Shown one piece after another: positions 8,747-16,718 of a stretch of 64,000 nucleotides of DNA (position 1 is its first letter; each line of letters starts with the position of its first letter). The notes below the pieces were generated by a model that saw only the letters and a program-made list of their open reading frames with translations, made no database searches and was not told the origin of the DNA. Both the position numbers and the translations under genes were made by a program. Source of the stretch: Chryseobacterium gleum (GTDB lineage: Bacteria > Bacteroidota > Bacteroidia > Flavobacteriales > BACL11); assembly GCA_945865535.1 (NCBI GenBank), contig CAMBDW010000001.1:62001-126000 (forward strand). The letters run 5' to 3'.

Positions 8747-8776
8747 AAAAAAAACCACCCAATGGGTGGTTTTTTT
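8747..8776. terminator. Bidirectional hairpin terminator
   Basis: A perfect 8-bp stem AACCACCC/GGGTGGTT (8753-8771) with a 3-nt loop is flanked by an A run before and a T run after, so it can end transcripts from mpl (plus) and from the TM2 gene (minus). Confidence 0.85.
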
Positions 8777-8791
8777 ATAACATCTACAATA

Positions 8792-9096
8792 TTATCTAGA
8801 CATCTTTCCTGTCAAGATACTAATTAAATCAATAAGAGTCCAAATACCACAACCGCCAAGAGTTAAAAGCATTAAGATTCCATTAGTAGTGTCTCCAAGC
8901 ATAAACCTATGAATCCCTAAGCTACCAACAAGCCAACAAATAGCAGCTAACCCCCAATCAATTCTGAAGCAGGGGCCTCTATTGGTTGGTTGTTAGGATC
9001 AACAATAACTGTATTATCTTGCGTTACTGGAAATGAAGCATAAATTACTGTAGAAACAGACATTAATGCAATTAGAATAAATAAAAGTTTTTTCAT
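8792..9096 (-). pseudogene. TM2-domain protein gene, frameshifted
   Basis: From ATG 9096 the frame encodes a signal peptide and linker (MKKLLFILIALMSVSTVIYA, then FPVTQDNTVIVDPNN) but stops after 49 residues at 8947. From about 8975 downward a different frame, displaced by one base and lacking its own start, encodes a textbook TM2 domain: WGLAAICWLVGSLGIHRF, LGDTTNGILMLLTLGGCGIW, LIDLISILTGKMSR, ending at 8792. Together they would make one protein of about 100 residues, so one indel splits the gene, near the runs at 8951-8955 (C5) and 8972-8975 (G4). Whether this is true decay, programmed frameshifting or a sequencing/assembly error cannot be told from one sequence. TM2 genes often sit by DUF2752 genes, as here. 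Confidence 0.8.
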
Positions 9097-9153
9097 AAAA
9101 AAATGATTTTGATTAATAATAAGCAAAAATAAATAAAAAAAAGATAAATACTG

Positions 9154-9447
9154 TTAATTTGATTTGATTATTTTGATAATCCGTTTTATTTCATTAAAAT
9201 AAGATAAAATTAAAAGCGGAAAAACAATTACAGACAATTTATTATACGCATATCCAATTGAAAAATCAAAATGAATGAAGTGCTGTATTGCCCGAGTCAT
9301 ACCACAAGCATAACATTCTTTCTCAAGAAAAACTACCGAAAGACATACTGAATCTCCAGTGTCAAAAAAATCAGCAGGAAGTACAAGTAATACAATGGGT
9401 ATAAGAATTAACAGCAGCAAATACAGCTTGTAAAATTTTTTTTTCAT
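9154..9447 (-). CDS. DUF2752 membrane protein
   Basis: A 97-residue membrane protein. An N-terminal helix (about 8-24) is followed by VCLSVVFLEKECYACGMTRA, the DUF2752 signature with Cys35, Cys45, Cys48 and the conserved GMTRA, then a second helical stretch (about 68-85). Function unknown. It is upstream of the broken TM2 gene on the same strand with a 57-bp gap, so they probably belong together; in this phylum the pair is common. Confidence 0.8.
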   Translation of the reverse strand: MKKKFYKLYLLLLILIPIVLLVLPADFFDTGDSVCLSVVFLEKECYACGMTRAIQHFIHFDFSIGYAYNKLSVIVFPLLILSYFNEIKRIIKIIKSN

Positions 9448-9478
9448 CTTGTAAAGATACTCATTCCATTTATATTTT

Positions 9479-9486
9479 TAGTTTTG
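9479..9486 (+). promoter_or_regulatory. Bacteroidota -7 promoter element
   Basis: TAGTTTTG matches TAnnTTTG and ends five bases before the ATG at 9492. Its last base is the G of an in-frame GTG (9486), which rules that GTG out as the real start and suggests a near-leaderless transcript. Confidence 0.55.
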
Positions 9487-9491
9487 TGAAT

Positions 9492-10334
9492 ATGAAAATC
9501 CACATCATAACTATCTTAAGTTTACTAAGCATTACCAGTTTAAGCCAAAACACCTCCAACTATTTAGGCACCTTAATTCTAAGCAACAACACCCCTATTA
9601 GTTTTAAGCTCGAGCTTACAGAGAAAAAAGGTGTTGTAAATGGTTTTTCTATTACAAATATTGGAACAAAAGATGAAACAAAAAGTGAGATTACAGGCTT
9701 GTATTTTAAGTCAGATAACTCTTTTCAATTACAAGAGACTCAGATTCTATCTACAAAATCGGAAGCCCCTTTAAATACTTTTTGCTATATAAACATGAAC
9801 TTGTCTTTTAAAGGGAAATTTGGAACAAAACGCTTAGAAGGAACTTTTATAGGTAAGTTTTCAAATGATACTGAATGTGCAAGAGGTAAGGTCATTCTGA
9901 TGGAAGAAGAAAAATTGAAAAAGAAAATTGACAAAATAGAAAAGAAAATTGAAAAAAATTCCCTAGAAACAGTTCCTGACGCAAATTTAGTCCAAGAAAC
10001 AAAAATTCTAAAGGATGGAGATGATTTTACAATTAACTGGGAGAATGACAAGCTTAAACTTTTTATCTGGGATGCTAATAAAGAAGACGGAGATAAAATA
10101 GAATTAAAAATAAACAACAAAATTATCCTTGCTGATTTTGAAACTAAAAGCAAGCGAAAAGAAATACAATTCAAATTACAAAAAGGAGAAAATATTATTG
10201 AAATAAAAGCAACTAATTTAGGAACTTCTCCTCCAAATACAAGTCGAATAGAACTAGTTGATAGTAAAACAAAATACCCAATAATTACACAGCTGGAATT
10301 AGGCAAAACAGCAATAATTAAAATCATTAAATAA
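9492..10334 (+). CDS. Two-domain exported protein, function unknown
   Basis: A 280-residue protein with a signal peptide (MKIHIITILSLLSITSLSQN). The first domain (about 22-135) looks beta-rich, with KLELTEKKGVVNGFS and KRLEGTFIGKF. A charged, probably coiled-coil stretch (KLKKKIDKIEKKIEKN, about 140-155) follows. The C-terminal domain (about 170-280) has the pattern IWDANKEDGDKIELKINN ... GENIIEIKATNLGTSPPNT, which I associate with a repeated beta module at the C-termini of Bacteroidota periplasmic and OmpA-like proteins. No catalytic motif is visible. I chose ATG 9492 over GTG 9486 because the GTG overlaps the promoter element. Confidence 0.7.
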   Translation: MKIHIITILSLLSITSLSQNTSNYLGTLILSNNTPISFKLELTEKKGVVNGFSITNIGTKDETKSEITGLYFKSDNSFQLQETQILSTKSEAPLNTFCYINMNLSFKGKFGTKRLEGTFIGKFSNDTECARGKVILMEEEKLKKKIDKIEKKIEKNSLETVPDANLVQETKILKDGDDFTINWENDKLKLFIWDANKEDGDKIELKINNKIILADFETKSKRKEIQFKLQKGENIIEIKATNLGTSPPNTSRIELVDSKTKYPIITQLELGKTAIIKIIK

Positions 10335-10474
10335 AAAACCCAGAATCTTAATACTGGTATATTTACTTTTTGTGAAGTCCACTGATCTATTTTTGAAACA
10401 TTTTTTGGAAGAACTGTAGAGCGATCTACTGTGCCGGAAATTTTTATACCGTGTGTGGTGCTTTCGTGCTTTTT
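10335..10474. other. Intergenic spacer with a GCGA-capped hairpin
   Basis: No ORF fits this 140-bp gap between convergent genes. It holds a short hairpin at 10413-10432: stem GTAGA/TCTAC with a GCGA loop on the plus strand, extended by two more pairs beyond a T-T mismatch. GC content is locally higher than the surroundings around 10410-10465. No T-rich terminator is attached to the hairpin. A small RNA or a decayed element are both possible; neither is shown. Confidence 0.35.
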
Positions 10475-10897
10475 TTAATCTACAATTCGTGTTATATCTT
10501 TATAAATCAATTCTATATTATTCGATTCTTTTTCAATATCAAAAGTCAATCCCTTTAATTTTACCCCAACGTAACTTTGCCCACTAGTCCTTTTAATTCC
10601 TTCAATTTTATGCCAGTCCTTAACCATAATTTTTCCTTTTGCGCATAATGAATGATTCTGTATGTTGACAATAATATATTCCTTCTCATTTTCTTTAATA
10701 TAACTTTCAAACCTATATGATAAATTCTTTTGTCCGATTTTTTCAATCTGTTTTAATAACTCTGTTTTATATTCAAAAGAGTTAATGTTATATTTGTCAA
10801 ATACTGGATTTTTATTACTGCAAATAGGACTCTCGCAAGATACAACTGTTAATATCACGAATAGAATAAAGATAAATCGATTTGTTTTTTGTTTCAT
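10475..10897 (-). CDS. Putative lipoprotein, function unknown
   Basis: A 140-residue protein starting MKQKTNRFIFILFVILTVVS and then CES, so VVSC is a plausible lipobox and the mature protein would be membrane-anchored at its Cys. Further Cys occur at SPICSNK and SLCAKG, with YIIVNIQNHSLCAKGKIMVK suggesting beta structure. I do not recognise a family. The ATG at 10897 is chosen because it puts the signal peptide at the N-terminus; an upstream ATG (10966) would add a 23-residue charged leader. Confidence 0.6.
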   Translation of the reverse strand: MKQKTNRFIFILFVILTVVSCESPICSNKNPVFDKYNINSFEYKTELLKQIEKIGQKNLSYRFESYIKENEKEYIIVNIQNHSLCAKGKIMVKDWHKIEGIKRTSGQSYVGVKLKGLTFDIEKESNNIELIYKDITRIVD

Positions 10898-10954
10898 TGT
10901 TTCTCTATTAATGCTTATGGCTTGCCGTGTAAACATAGGTATTTTATTTTTAAA

Positions 10955-11134
10955 ATGAAAGAGCATGAAAAGGGTGTTTCAAAAAAATTATCTAATGCTT
11001 TAGACGAATTTATCTATGGGAAAAAGAATTTTCTAAAAAAGCTCAAACTATGGAGCGAGATGCCCACTAAACATAAAATGCTAGATAGTGTTTTTCTCTA
11101 TCGTCTTTTTGCATTCCAGCAGTTTCATCCATAA
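10955..11134 (+). CDS. Uncertain small ORF
   Basis: A 59-residue frame, MKEHEKGVSKKLSNALDEFI to a Pro at the end, with protein-like, Lys/Leu-rich codon use and no membrane segment. It overlaps the opposite-strand ORF at 11067-11261, so probably only one of the two is translated. No family recognised. The 400-bp gap 10898-11296 contains nothing else I can name. Confidence 0.25.
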   Translation: MKEHEKGVSKKLSNALDEFIYGKKNFLKKLKLWSEMPTKHKMLDSVFLYRLFAFQQFHP

Positions 11135-11261
11135 ACTTATTTCTAGCAACCCTGGTTTTAAATACCCAAATACAAATGGTGTCTTTACTGTGATAAATTG
11201 CTTTCAACTCATCATCTATCTCACAAATCTCTTTTGGAATTTCAGTTTTAATACAAATCAT
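11067..11261 (-). CDS. Uncertain small ORF downstream of dnaE
   Basis: A 64-residue frame starting MICIKTEIPKEICEIDDELK, with TICIWVFKTRVARNKFMDE in the middle. Codon use is ordinary. It begins 36 bases after the dnaE stop on the same strand and could be a last gene of that transcript, or a gene remnant. It overlaps the plus-strand ORF 10955-11134. No family recognised. Confidence 0.35.
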   Translation of the reverse strand: MICIKTEIPKEICEIDDELKAIYHSKDTICIWVFKTRVARNKFMDETAGMQKDDREKHYLAFYV

Positions 11262-11296
11262 CTAAAGGCTCTTAATGAATATCTCTAATGGTTTTT

Positions 11297-14200
11297 TTAT
11301 TTTACTATCATTTTAATTTGGCTTAAAGCATTTATCTGTGTCAAAAAATCTTTATCCAAGCTAACCTTCATTTTTCTTGAAAGTAAATCTACTTCATATT
11401 TATTAAGAGGATCTACTACATTTATAACTAACGAGTGTTTTCCTGATTTCTTACTCGCTAAAGTGGAGATCTCCCCTACTAAACTTTCAGAAATATCATT
11501 AAGATCTAGCCTTAGTACAATATCTCTCACCTGTTTATCCATAATCTCGGCTAACAAATCAATAGAGGAAATTTTGAATTCTAAATCCTCATTGTAAAAT
11601 TTCTTTTTAACTTTTCCGCTTAAGTGAAGCAACCATCCCTCTGTCAAGTAAGCTTTAAAGTTAATGTAATCATCACCAAACAAATAAAAGCTATACGAAT
11701 TATGATAATCTTCCAAATGTAAAACACCAAATGGCTTGCCCGTTTTAGTCTCCTTATGCTCCACCTCAGTTACAACCCCACAAAGACGCAAATCTTTACC
11801 ATTAATCTTGTCCATATTATTGAGCATTGAAAGATCTCCATTACAGAAATTATCTATTTCCAGTTTATAATCATCTAAAGGATGGCCTGAAATATAAATC
11901 CCTACAACTTCTTTTTCTTTGGAAAGTATTTCCATAGTTGTCCATGGCGGTGTGTCAGAAGGAATGGGAGCCTGAATGGAAGCCTCAGTACTCTCTCCAA
12001 ACATATCAAACTGATTGGAATTTGAGCTATACCTTACTTTATTGCCGAACTTTATCATATTTTCCAAATAAGATTGACCATTATCTTCTTTGGAAAAGTA
12101 CTGATATCTTTTTAGCTTAAAAGAATCAAAACCACCAGAATATGCCAAACTATCTAATGCTCTTTTATTGGCTGAACGCAAATCAACACGCATCATAAAA
12201 TCATCAAAAGCAATATAATTACCATGCTGCTTCCTCTCATTTACAATGGCCTCCACAGCTCCTTCACCAACACCCTTAACTGCCCCTAATCCAAATCGAA
12301 TTTCTCCATTTTTGTTTACAGCAAACTTGTAAAAACTCTCATTCACATCAGGCCCTAAAACAGAAACTCCCATTCTTTTACACTCTTCCATAAAGTAAGT
12401 AATATCTTTTATATCATTCATATGATTGGTAAGTAAAGAGGCCATCAATTCAGAAGGATAATGTGCCTTTAAATATGCGGTTTGATAAGCAATAAGCGCA
12501 TAACAAGTAGAGTGTGATTTGTTAAAAGCATAAGAGGCAAAAGCCTCCCAATCTGTCCAAATTTTTTCTACAGTCTTTAGATCAAATCCATTTTCAGCAC
12601 AGCCATCAAAAAACTTAGGTTTTAATTTATCTAGTACCGCTTTAATCTTTTTACCCATACCCTTTCTCAATAAATCAGCATCACCCTTTGAAAAGCCAGC
12701 TAACTTTTGAGACAGCAACATTACTTGCTCCTGATAAACGGTAATCCCATAAGTTCCCGATAAAAATTCTTGCATCTCTGGTAAATCATAGGCAATAGCT
12801 TCCTTTCCGTGCTTACGCTTAATATAATTAGGAATATACTCCATAGGACCAGGACGATAAAGTGCATTCATAGCAATTAAATCATCAAATTTATCTGGTT
12901 TTAACTGCTTTAAATGAGCCTTCATTCCATCAGAAGAAAACTGAAATATACCTGAAGTTTCAGCATTTTGGAAAATCTTAAAAGTTTTATCATCATCCAA
13001 AGTAATGGCATCAATATCAAGATTTACATTGTGTAATTTTTTAATGATTTTTTGACAATCCTTGATTATAGTAAGATTTCTTAAACCAAGAAAGTCCATT
13101 TTAAGTAAACCAGCATCCTCCACAACACTATTATCAAACTGAGTTACCATTAAATCGGAATCCTTGGCACGAGTGATAGGGATTAAATCCATCAATGGCT
13201 TAGGAGCAATAATAACTCCACAAGCATGTGTTCCAATATTTCGCACATTTCCTTCTAGCTTACGAGCTAAATTAATAGTTTCAGCTGTTAAATCAGAGCC
13301 CTTGGATAAAGCAATCAACTCTTTAGTATTGGTGAGTTGATCTCCTTTAACTTTTTCCTTTAAAGTTATATCATCCCAAGAGAAAATTTCATCTAATGAA
13401 GTCATGTCTGGCACCAATTTAGCAGCTCTATCTGCTTCAAATAAAGGTAAATCTAAAACCCTAGCGGTATCGCGAATAGAAGACTTTGCAGCCATAGTTC
13501 CATATGTGATAATTTGAGCTACATTTTCTTTGCCATATTTATTAACTACCCAATCAATAATACGCCCTCTACCCTCATCATCAAAATCAATATCAATATC
13601 AGGCAAAGACACCCTTTCAGGATTGAGAAAACGCTCAAAAAGAAGGTCGTATTTTATAGGGTCAACATTGGTGATTGTAGTACAGTAAGCCACTACTGAT
13701 CCTGCTGCCGAACCCCTACCAGGACCAACAGAAACATCCATTTTTCTGGCTTGTTTAATCAAATCCTGTACAATTAGAAAATAGCCTGGATAAGCAGAGT
13801 TTTCAATTACTTGCAATTCGAAATCGATACGCTCTTTTATTTCATCAGTAACTTCTACATAACGCTCCTTTGCTCCCTCATATGTCAAGTAACGCAAATA
13901 GGCGTTCTCTCCTCTTTTACCACCATCTTCTTTATCTTTTTGATCATTAAATTCACTAGGAATATCAAATTTAGGCAGTAAAACTTCACGGGACAAAGTG
14001 TAGGATTCAATCTTATCAATTAAATGACTGATATTAGCTATTGCCTCAGGTAAATCAGCAAATAATTCTTGCATTTGTGCTGATGATTTGAAGTAAAATT
14101 CATCATTAGGAAAACCATAACGAAATCCCCTACCATTTCCTTTTGGAGTTGCTTGCATCTCCCCATCCTTTACACAAAGCAGAATATCATGAGCATTGGC

Positions 14201-15607
14201 ATCTTCTTTATTTAAATAGTACACATTATTAGAGCCAATAATCTTAACATTATACTTGTGAGCAAAAGAAATAAGCACCTTATTTATATGACTCTCCTCC
14301 TCCAAATTATGACGATTAATTTCGACATAAAAATCATCTCCAAAAGTAGCTAACCACCACTTAAATTCTTCTTCAGCTTGGGCTTCTCCAACATTTAAAA
14401 TCAAATTAGGGATTATACCATACGTACTTCCAGTTAAAGCAATGATGCCTTCTTTATAGGTCTTGATTAAATCCTTATCAACTCTAGGAACATAGTAAAA
14501 ACCCTCAATATTACCTAATGAAGAAAGTTTTGATAAATTATGAAATCCATTTTTGTTTTTACATAAAAAAGGAATCTGAGCTCCATAATCTTTTGTTGAT
14601 TTATCCGCATGATTCTTACACACATTTAGCTCACAACCCAAGACTGCTTTTAAAGCAGGTTTTGCCCCATCATTTACAGCTTTATTTATAGGATGATTCA
14701 ATACTGTATCAATAAATTTATAAGCCCCAAACATATTGGTATGATCGGTAAGACCAACAGCTGGCATTCCCATTTCTACTGCCTTATTTACCAAATCTTT
14801 CACATCAGCAGTAGCCTGTAAAATAGAAAATTGGGAATGCACATGCAAATGGGCAAATGGGGAATCAGATGCTTCATTTACTTCATTGGGCTTCATCTCC
14901 ATTACATCATCAATGGTATCAACTGACTCTATAGCACTGTAAGGCTCGATATTTAAGCCAATAAGCTGAAAAGAATTTGGATTTACTGCTTGGTATTTTT
15001 TTAACTCATCAGCAGTAAGTCCTGCTTTAGCAAAAGGAATAACTTCCAAACGAACCAACTCTAAAAAACATCTTGCAGTTGCCTCCACATCAGCAGAAGC
15101 ATTGTGGGCTTCTGCAAAAGCTTCACCAAATAATTTAGTATGTAACTCTGTTAATTTTGGCCATTTGAACCTCCCTCCTTTGCCTGCAATAGCACAAAAA
15201 TTTGTGGCATCATCTCTGGTGTCAATACTAGAGAAATCAGCCAATAAATTAGGCATTTTTTTCCTTAGTAATTCACAGCCAATAATATTAGTATCAAATT
15301 CAACATTATGCCCAATTACAAATTGTGATTTTTTGACATCTTTTACAAATTCAATTAAAACATCAGCAAGTGGCATACCTTGTTTTAAAGCTAGCTCAGT
15401 AGAAATACCATGTATCTTTTCGGCATTAAAAGGAATATCGTAACCTTCAGGCTTTATAATGTAGTTTTTTACTTCTACTAACTTGCCTTGTTTATCATGA
15501 ATTTGCCAAGCTAACTGTACACACCTTGGCCAATTATTAAAATCAGTTATAGGAGCTTTCCAGCTTTGTGGCAAACCTGTGGTTTCTGTATCAAATATCA
15601 AATACAT
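11297..15607 (-). CDS. dnaE: DNA polymerase III alpha subunit fused to a DEDDh exonuclease
   Basis: Replicative polymerase, 1436 residues against roughly 1160 for E. coli DnaE. The extra N-terminus is a complete DnaQ-like 3'-5' proofreading exonuclease: DTET (Asp6, Glu8), IGHNVEFD (Asp105), and HNASADVEAT (His168, Asp173) supply all five DEDDh residues. After a linker comes the PHP domain (HLHVHSQF, about 250; LTDHTNMFGAYKF), the catalytic palm with PDIDIDF and GPGRGSAAGS, the finger region with KSHSTCYALIAYQTAYLKAH, and the OB/C-terminal part (SGHPLDDY, LRLCGVV). Editing and synthesis thus sit in one chain. Gene stands alone on its strand apart from a doubtful small ORF downstream. Confidence 0.95.
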   Translation of the reverse strand: MYLIFDTETTGLPQSWKAPITDFNNWPRCVQLAWQIHDKQGKLVEVKNYIIKPEGYDIPFNAEKIHGISTELALKQGMPLADVLIEFVKDVKKSQFVIGHNVEFDTNIIGCELLRKKMPNLLADFSSIDTRDDATNFCAIAGKGGRFKWPKLTELHTKLFGEAFAEAHNASADVEATARCFLELVRLEVIPFAKAGLTADELKKYQAVNPNSFQLIGLNIEPYSAIESVDTIDDVMEMKPNEVNEASDSPFAHLHVHSQFSILQATADVKDLVNKAVEMGMPAVGLTDHTNMFGAYKFIDTVLNHPINKAVNDGAKPALKAVLGCELNVCKNHADKSTKDYGAQIPFLCKNKNGFHNLSKLSSLGNIEGFYYVPRVDKDLIKTYKEGIIALTGSTYGIIPNLILNVGEAQAEEEFKWWLATFGDDFYVEINRHNLEEESHINKVLISFAHKYNVKIIGSNNVYYLNKEDANAHDILLCVKDGEMQATPKGNGRGFRYGFPNDEFYFKSSAQMQELFADLPEAIANISHLIDKIESYTLSREVLLPKFDIPSEFNDQKDKEDGGKRGENAYLRYLTYEGAKERYVEVTDEIKERIDFELQVIENSAYPGYFLIVQDLIKQARKMDVSVGPGRGSAAGSVVAYCTTITNVDPIKYDLLFERFLNPERVSLPDIDIDFDDEGRGRIIDWVVNKYGKENVAQIITYGTMAAKSSIRDTARVLDLPLFEADRAAKLVPDMTSLDEIFSWDDITLKEKVKGDQLTNTKELIALSKGSDLTAETINLARKLEGNVRNIGTHACGVIIAPKPLMDLIPITRAKDSDLMVTQFDNSVVEDAGLLKMDFLGLRNLTIIKDCQKIIKKLHNVNLDIDAITLDDDKTFKIFQNAETSGIFQFSSDGMKAHLKQLKPDKFDDLIAMNALYRPGPMEYIPNYIKRKHGKEAIAYDLPEMQEFLSGTYGITVYQEQVMLLSQKLAGFSKGDADLLRKGMGKKIKAVLDKLKPKFFDGCAENGFDLKTVEKIWTDWEAFASYAFNKSHSTCYALIAYQTAYLKAHYPSELMASLLTNHMNDIKDITYFMEECKRMGVSVLGPDVNESFYKFAVNKNGEIRFGLGAVKGVGEGAVEAIVNERKQHGNYIAFDDFMMRVDLRSANKRALDSLAYSGGFDSFKLKRYQYFSKEDNGQSYLENMIKFGNKVRYSSNSNQFDMFGESTEASIQAPIPSDTPPWTTMEILSKEKEVVGIYISGHPLDDYKLEIDNFCNGDLSMLNNMDKINGKDLRLCGVVTEVEHKETKTGKPFGVLHLEDYHNSYSFYLFGDDYINFKAYLTEGWLLHLSGKVKKKFYNEDLEFKISSIDLLAEIMDKQVRDIVLRLDLNDISESLVGEISTLASKKSGKHSLVINVVDPLNKYEVDLLSRKMKVSLDKDFLTQINALSQIKMIVK

Positions 15608-15652
15608 GTATAAATTTAGAGCTTGAAAAATGAACTGTAAATTTAAGAAAAC

Positions 15653-15687
15653 AAAAAAGTCAGCTCTTTGGTTTAGAACTGACTTTT
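15653..15687 (-). terminator. Terminator of the cystathionine beta-synthase-like gene
   Basis: A 10-bp stem with one wobble pair (AGTCAGTTCT with AGAGCTGACT, 15658-15684) and a 7-nt loop is followed on the minus strand by six T residues. It separates the upstream gene from dnaE. Confidence 0.8.
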
Positions 15688-15712
15688 AAAAATGTTAGTA
15701 AGTTTTAAAATG

Positions 15713-16687
15713 CTATATAAACTTCATTGCTTTCATCCAATCATCATTAAAAAGCTTGCCGACATAACGCGTACCATGATCATGAAAAATAACCACAACA
15801 ATATCCTCTTTTGAAAGCTTTTCTTTCATTTGATTGATTCCTGCAACAGCACTACCTGCTGAATAACCTACCATAATTCCTTCTTCACGAGCTAATCTTC
15901 TGGCCATAATAGCACCATCCTTATCTGACACTTTCTCAAAATGATCGATTAAGCTAAAATCAACATTTTTAGGTAAAATATCCTCACCAATACCTTCTGT
16001 AATATAAGAGTAAATTTCATTTTTATCGAACTCTCCAGTCTCATGATATTTCTTAAAAACCGAACCATAAGTATCAATACCCCAAATTTTAATTTTTGGA
16101 TTTTGCTCTTTTAAATACTTTGATGTACCTGATATTGTACCGCCAGTTCCCACTCCAACTACTAAATGTGTTATTTTCCCATTTGTTTGTTCCCAAATCT
16201 CAGGACCAGTACTCTGGTAATGAGCCTTTGTATTAGAAGGATTGTCATATTGATTTACATACCAAGAATTTGGTAGTTCTTCTGACAATCTCCTTGCAAC
16301 TGAATAATAAGACCTTGGATCCTCTGGCTCAACATTAGTAGGGCAAACCTTAACATCAGCACCCACTGCACGCAAAATATCCATTTTTTCTTTGGATTGC
16401 TTGTCTGCCATTACAAAAATACATTTATACCCTTTTTGGATAGCTACAAGTGCTAAGCCCATACCTGTATTACCAGATGTTCCCTCAATAATTGTGCCTC
16501 CTGGTTTTAATCTCCCATCTGTTTCAGCATCCTCTACCATCTTTAAAGCCATACGATCTTTAGTAGAGTGTCCAGGATTAAAAGTCTCCACTTTTGCCAA
16601 AACTAAAGCATCCGTTTCCATTACATTATTAAGCTTTACTAAGGGTGTATTTCCTATAGTCTCTAATATATTATTATAATATTTCAT
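15713..16687 (-). CDS. Cystathionine beta-synthase-like PLP enzyme
   Basis: A 324-residue PLP-dependent enzyme of the cysteine synthase / cystathionine beta-synthase superfamily. The PLP lysine is Lys43 in FNPGHSTKDRM; GTSGNTGMGLAL binds the substrate carboxylate and VGVGTGGTISG the phosphate. Several blocks match cystathionine beta-synthase better than O-acetylserine sulfhydrylase: RMALKMVEDAE, WYVNQYDNPSNTKAHY, YITEGIGEDILPKNVD, and the tail YVGKLFNDDWM. The C-terminal regulatory CBS domains of the eukaryotic enzyme are absent. Likely reaction: serine (or O-acetylserine) plus homocysteine or sulfide. Note His40 where NPGG(S/H) usually has Gly. Confidence 0.8.
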   Translation of the reverse strand: MKYYNNILETIGNTPLVKLNNVMETDALVLAKVETFNPGHSTKDRMALKMVEDAETDGRLKPGGTIIEGTSGNTGMGLALVAIQKGYKCIFVMADKQSKEKMDILRAVGADVKVCPTNVEPEDPRSYYSVARRLSEELPNSWYVNQYDNPSNTKAHYQSTGPEIWEQTNGKITHLVVGVGTGGTISGTSKYLKEQNPKIKIWGIDTYGSVFKKYHETGEFDKNEIYSYITEGIGEDILPKNVDFSLIDHFEKVSDKDGAIMARRLAREEGIMVGYSAGSAVAGINQMKEKLSKEDIVVVIFHDHGTRYVGKLFNDDWMKAMKFI

Positions 16688-16718
16688 TTCTATAAATTAC
16701 AGAGCAAAATTATTAAAA

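Noticed and set aside
9486-9491. GTG start for the 9492 gene (two extra residues)
   Set aside because: Its G is the last base of the TAnnTTTG promoter element, so the transcript would begin downstream of it.
9785-10327. 180-residue minus-strand ORF, Ser/Phe-rich
   Set aside because: It is the antisense shadow of the 9492-10334 gene, whose promoter, signal peptide and domain pattern are recognisable; the Ser/Phe-rich composition is what Lys/Glu-rich coding DNA gives on the other strand.
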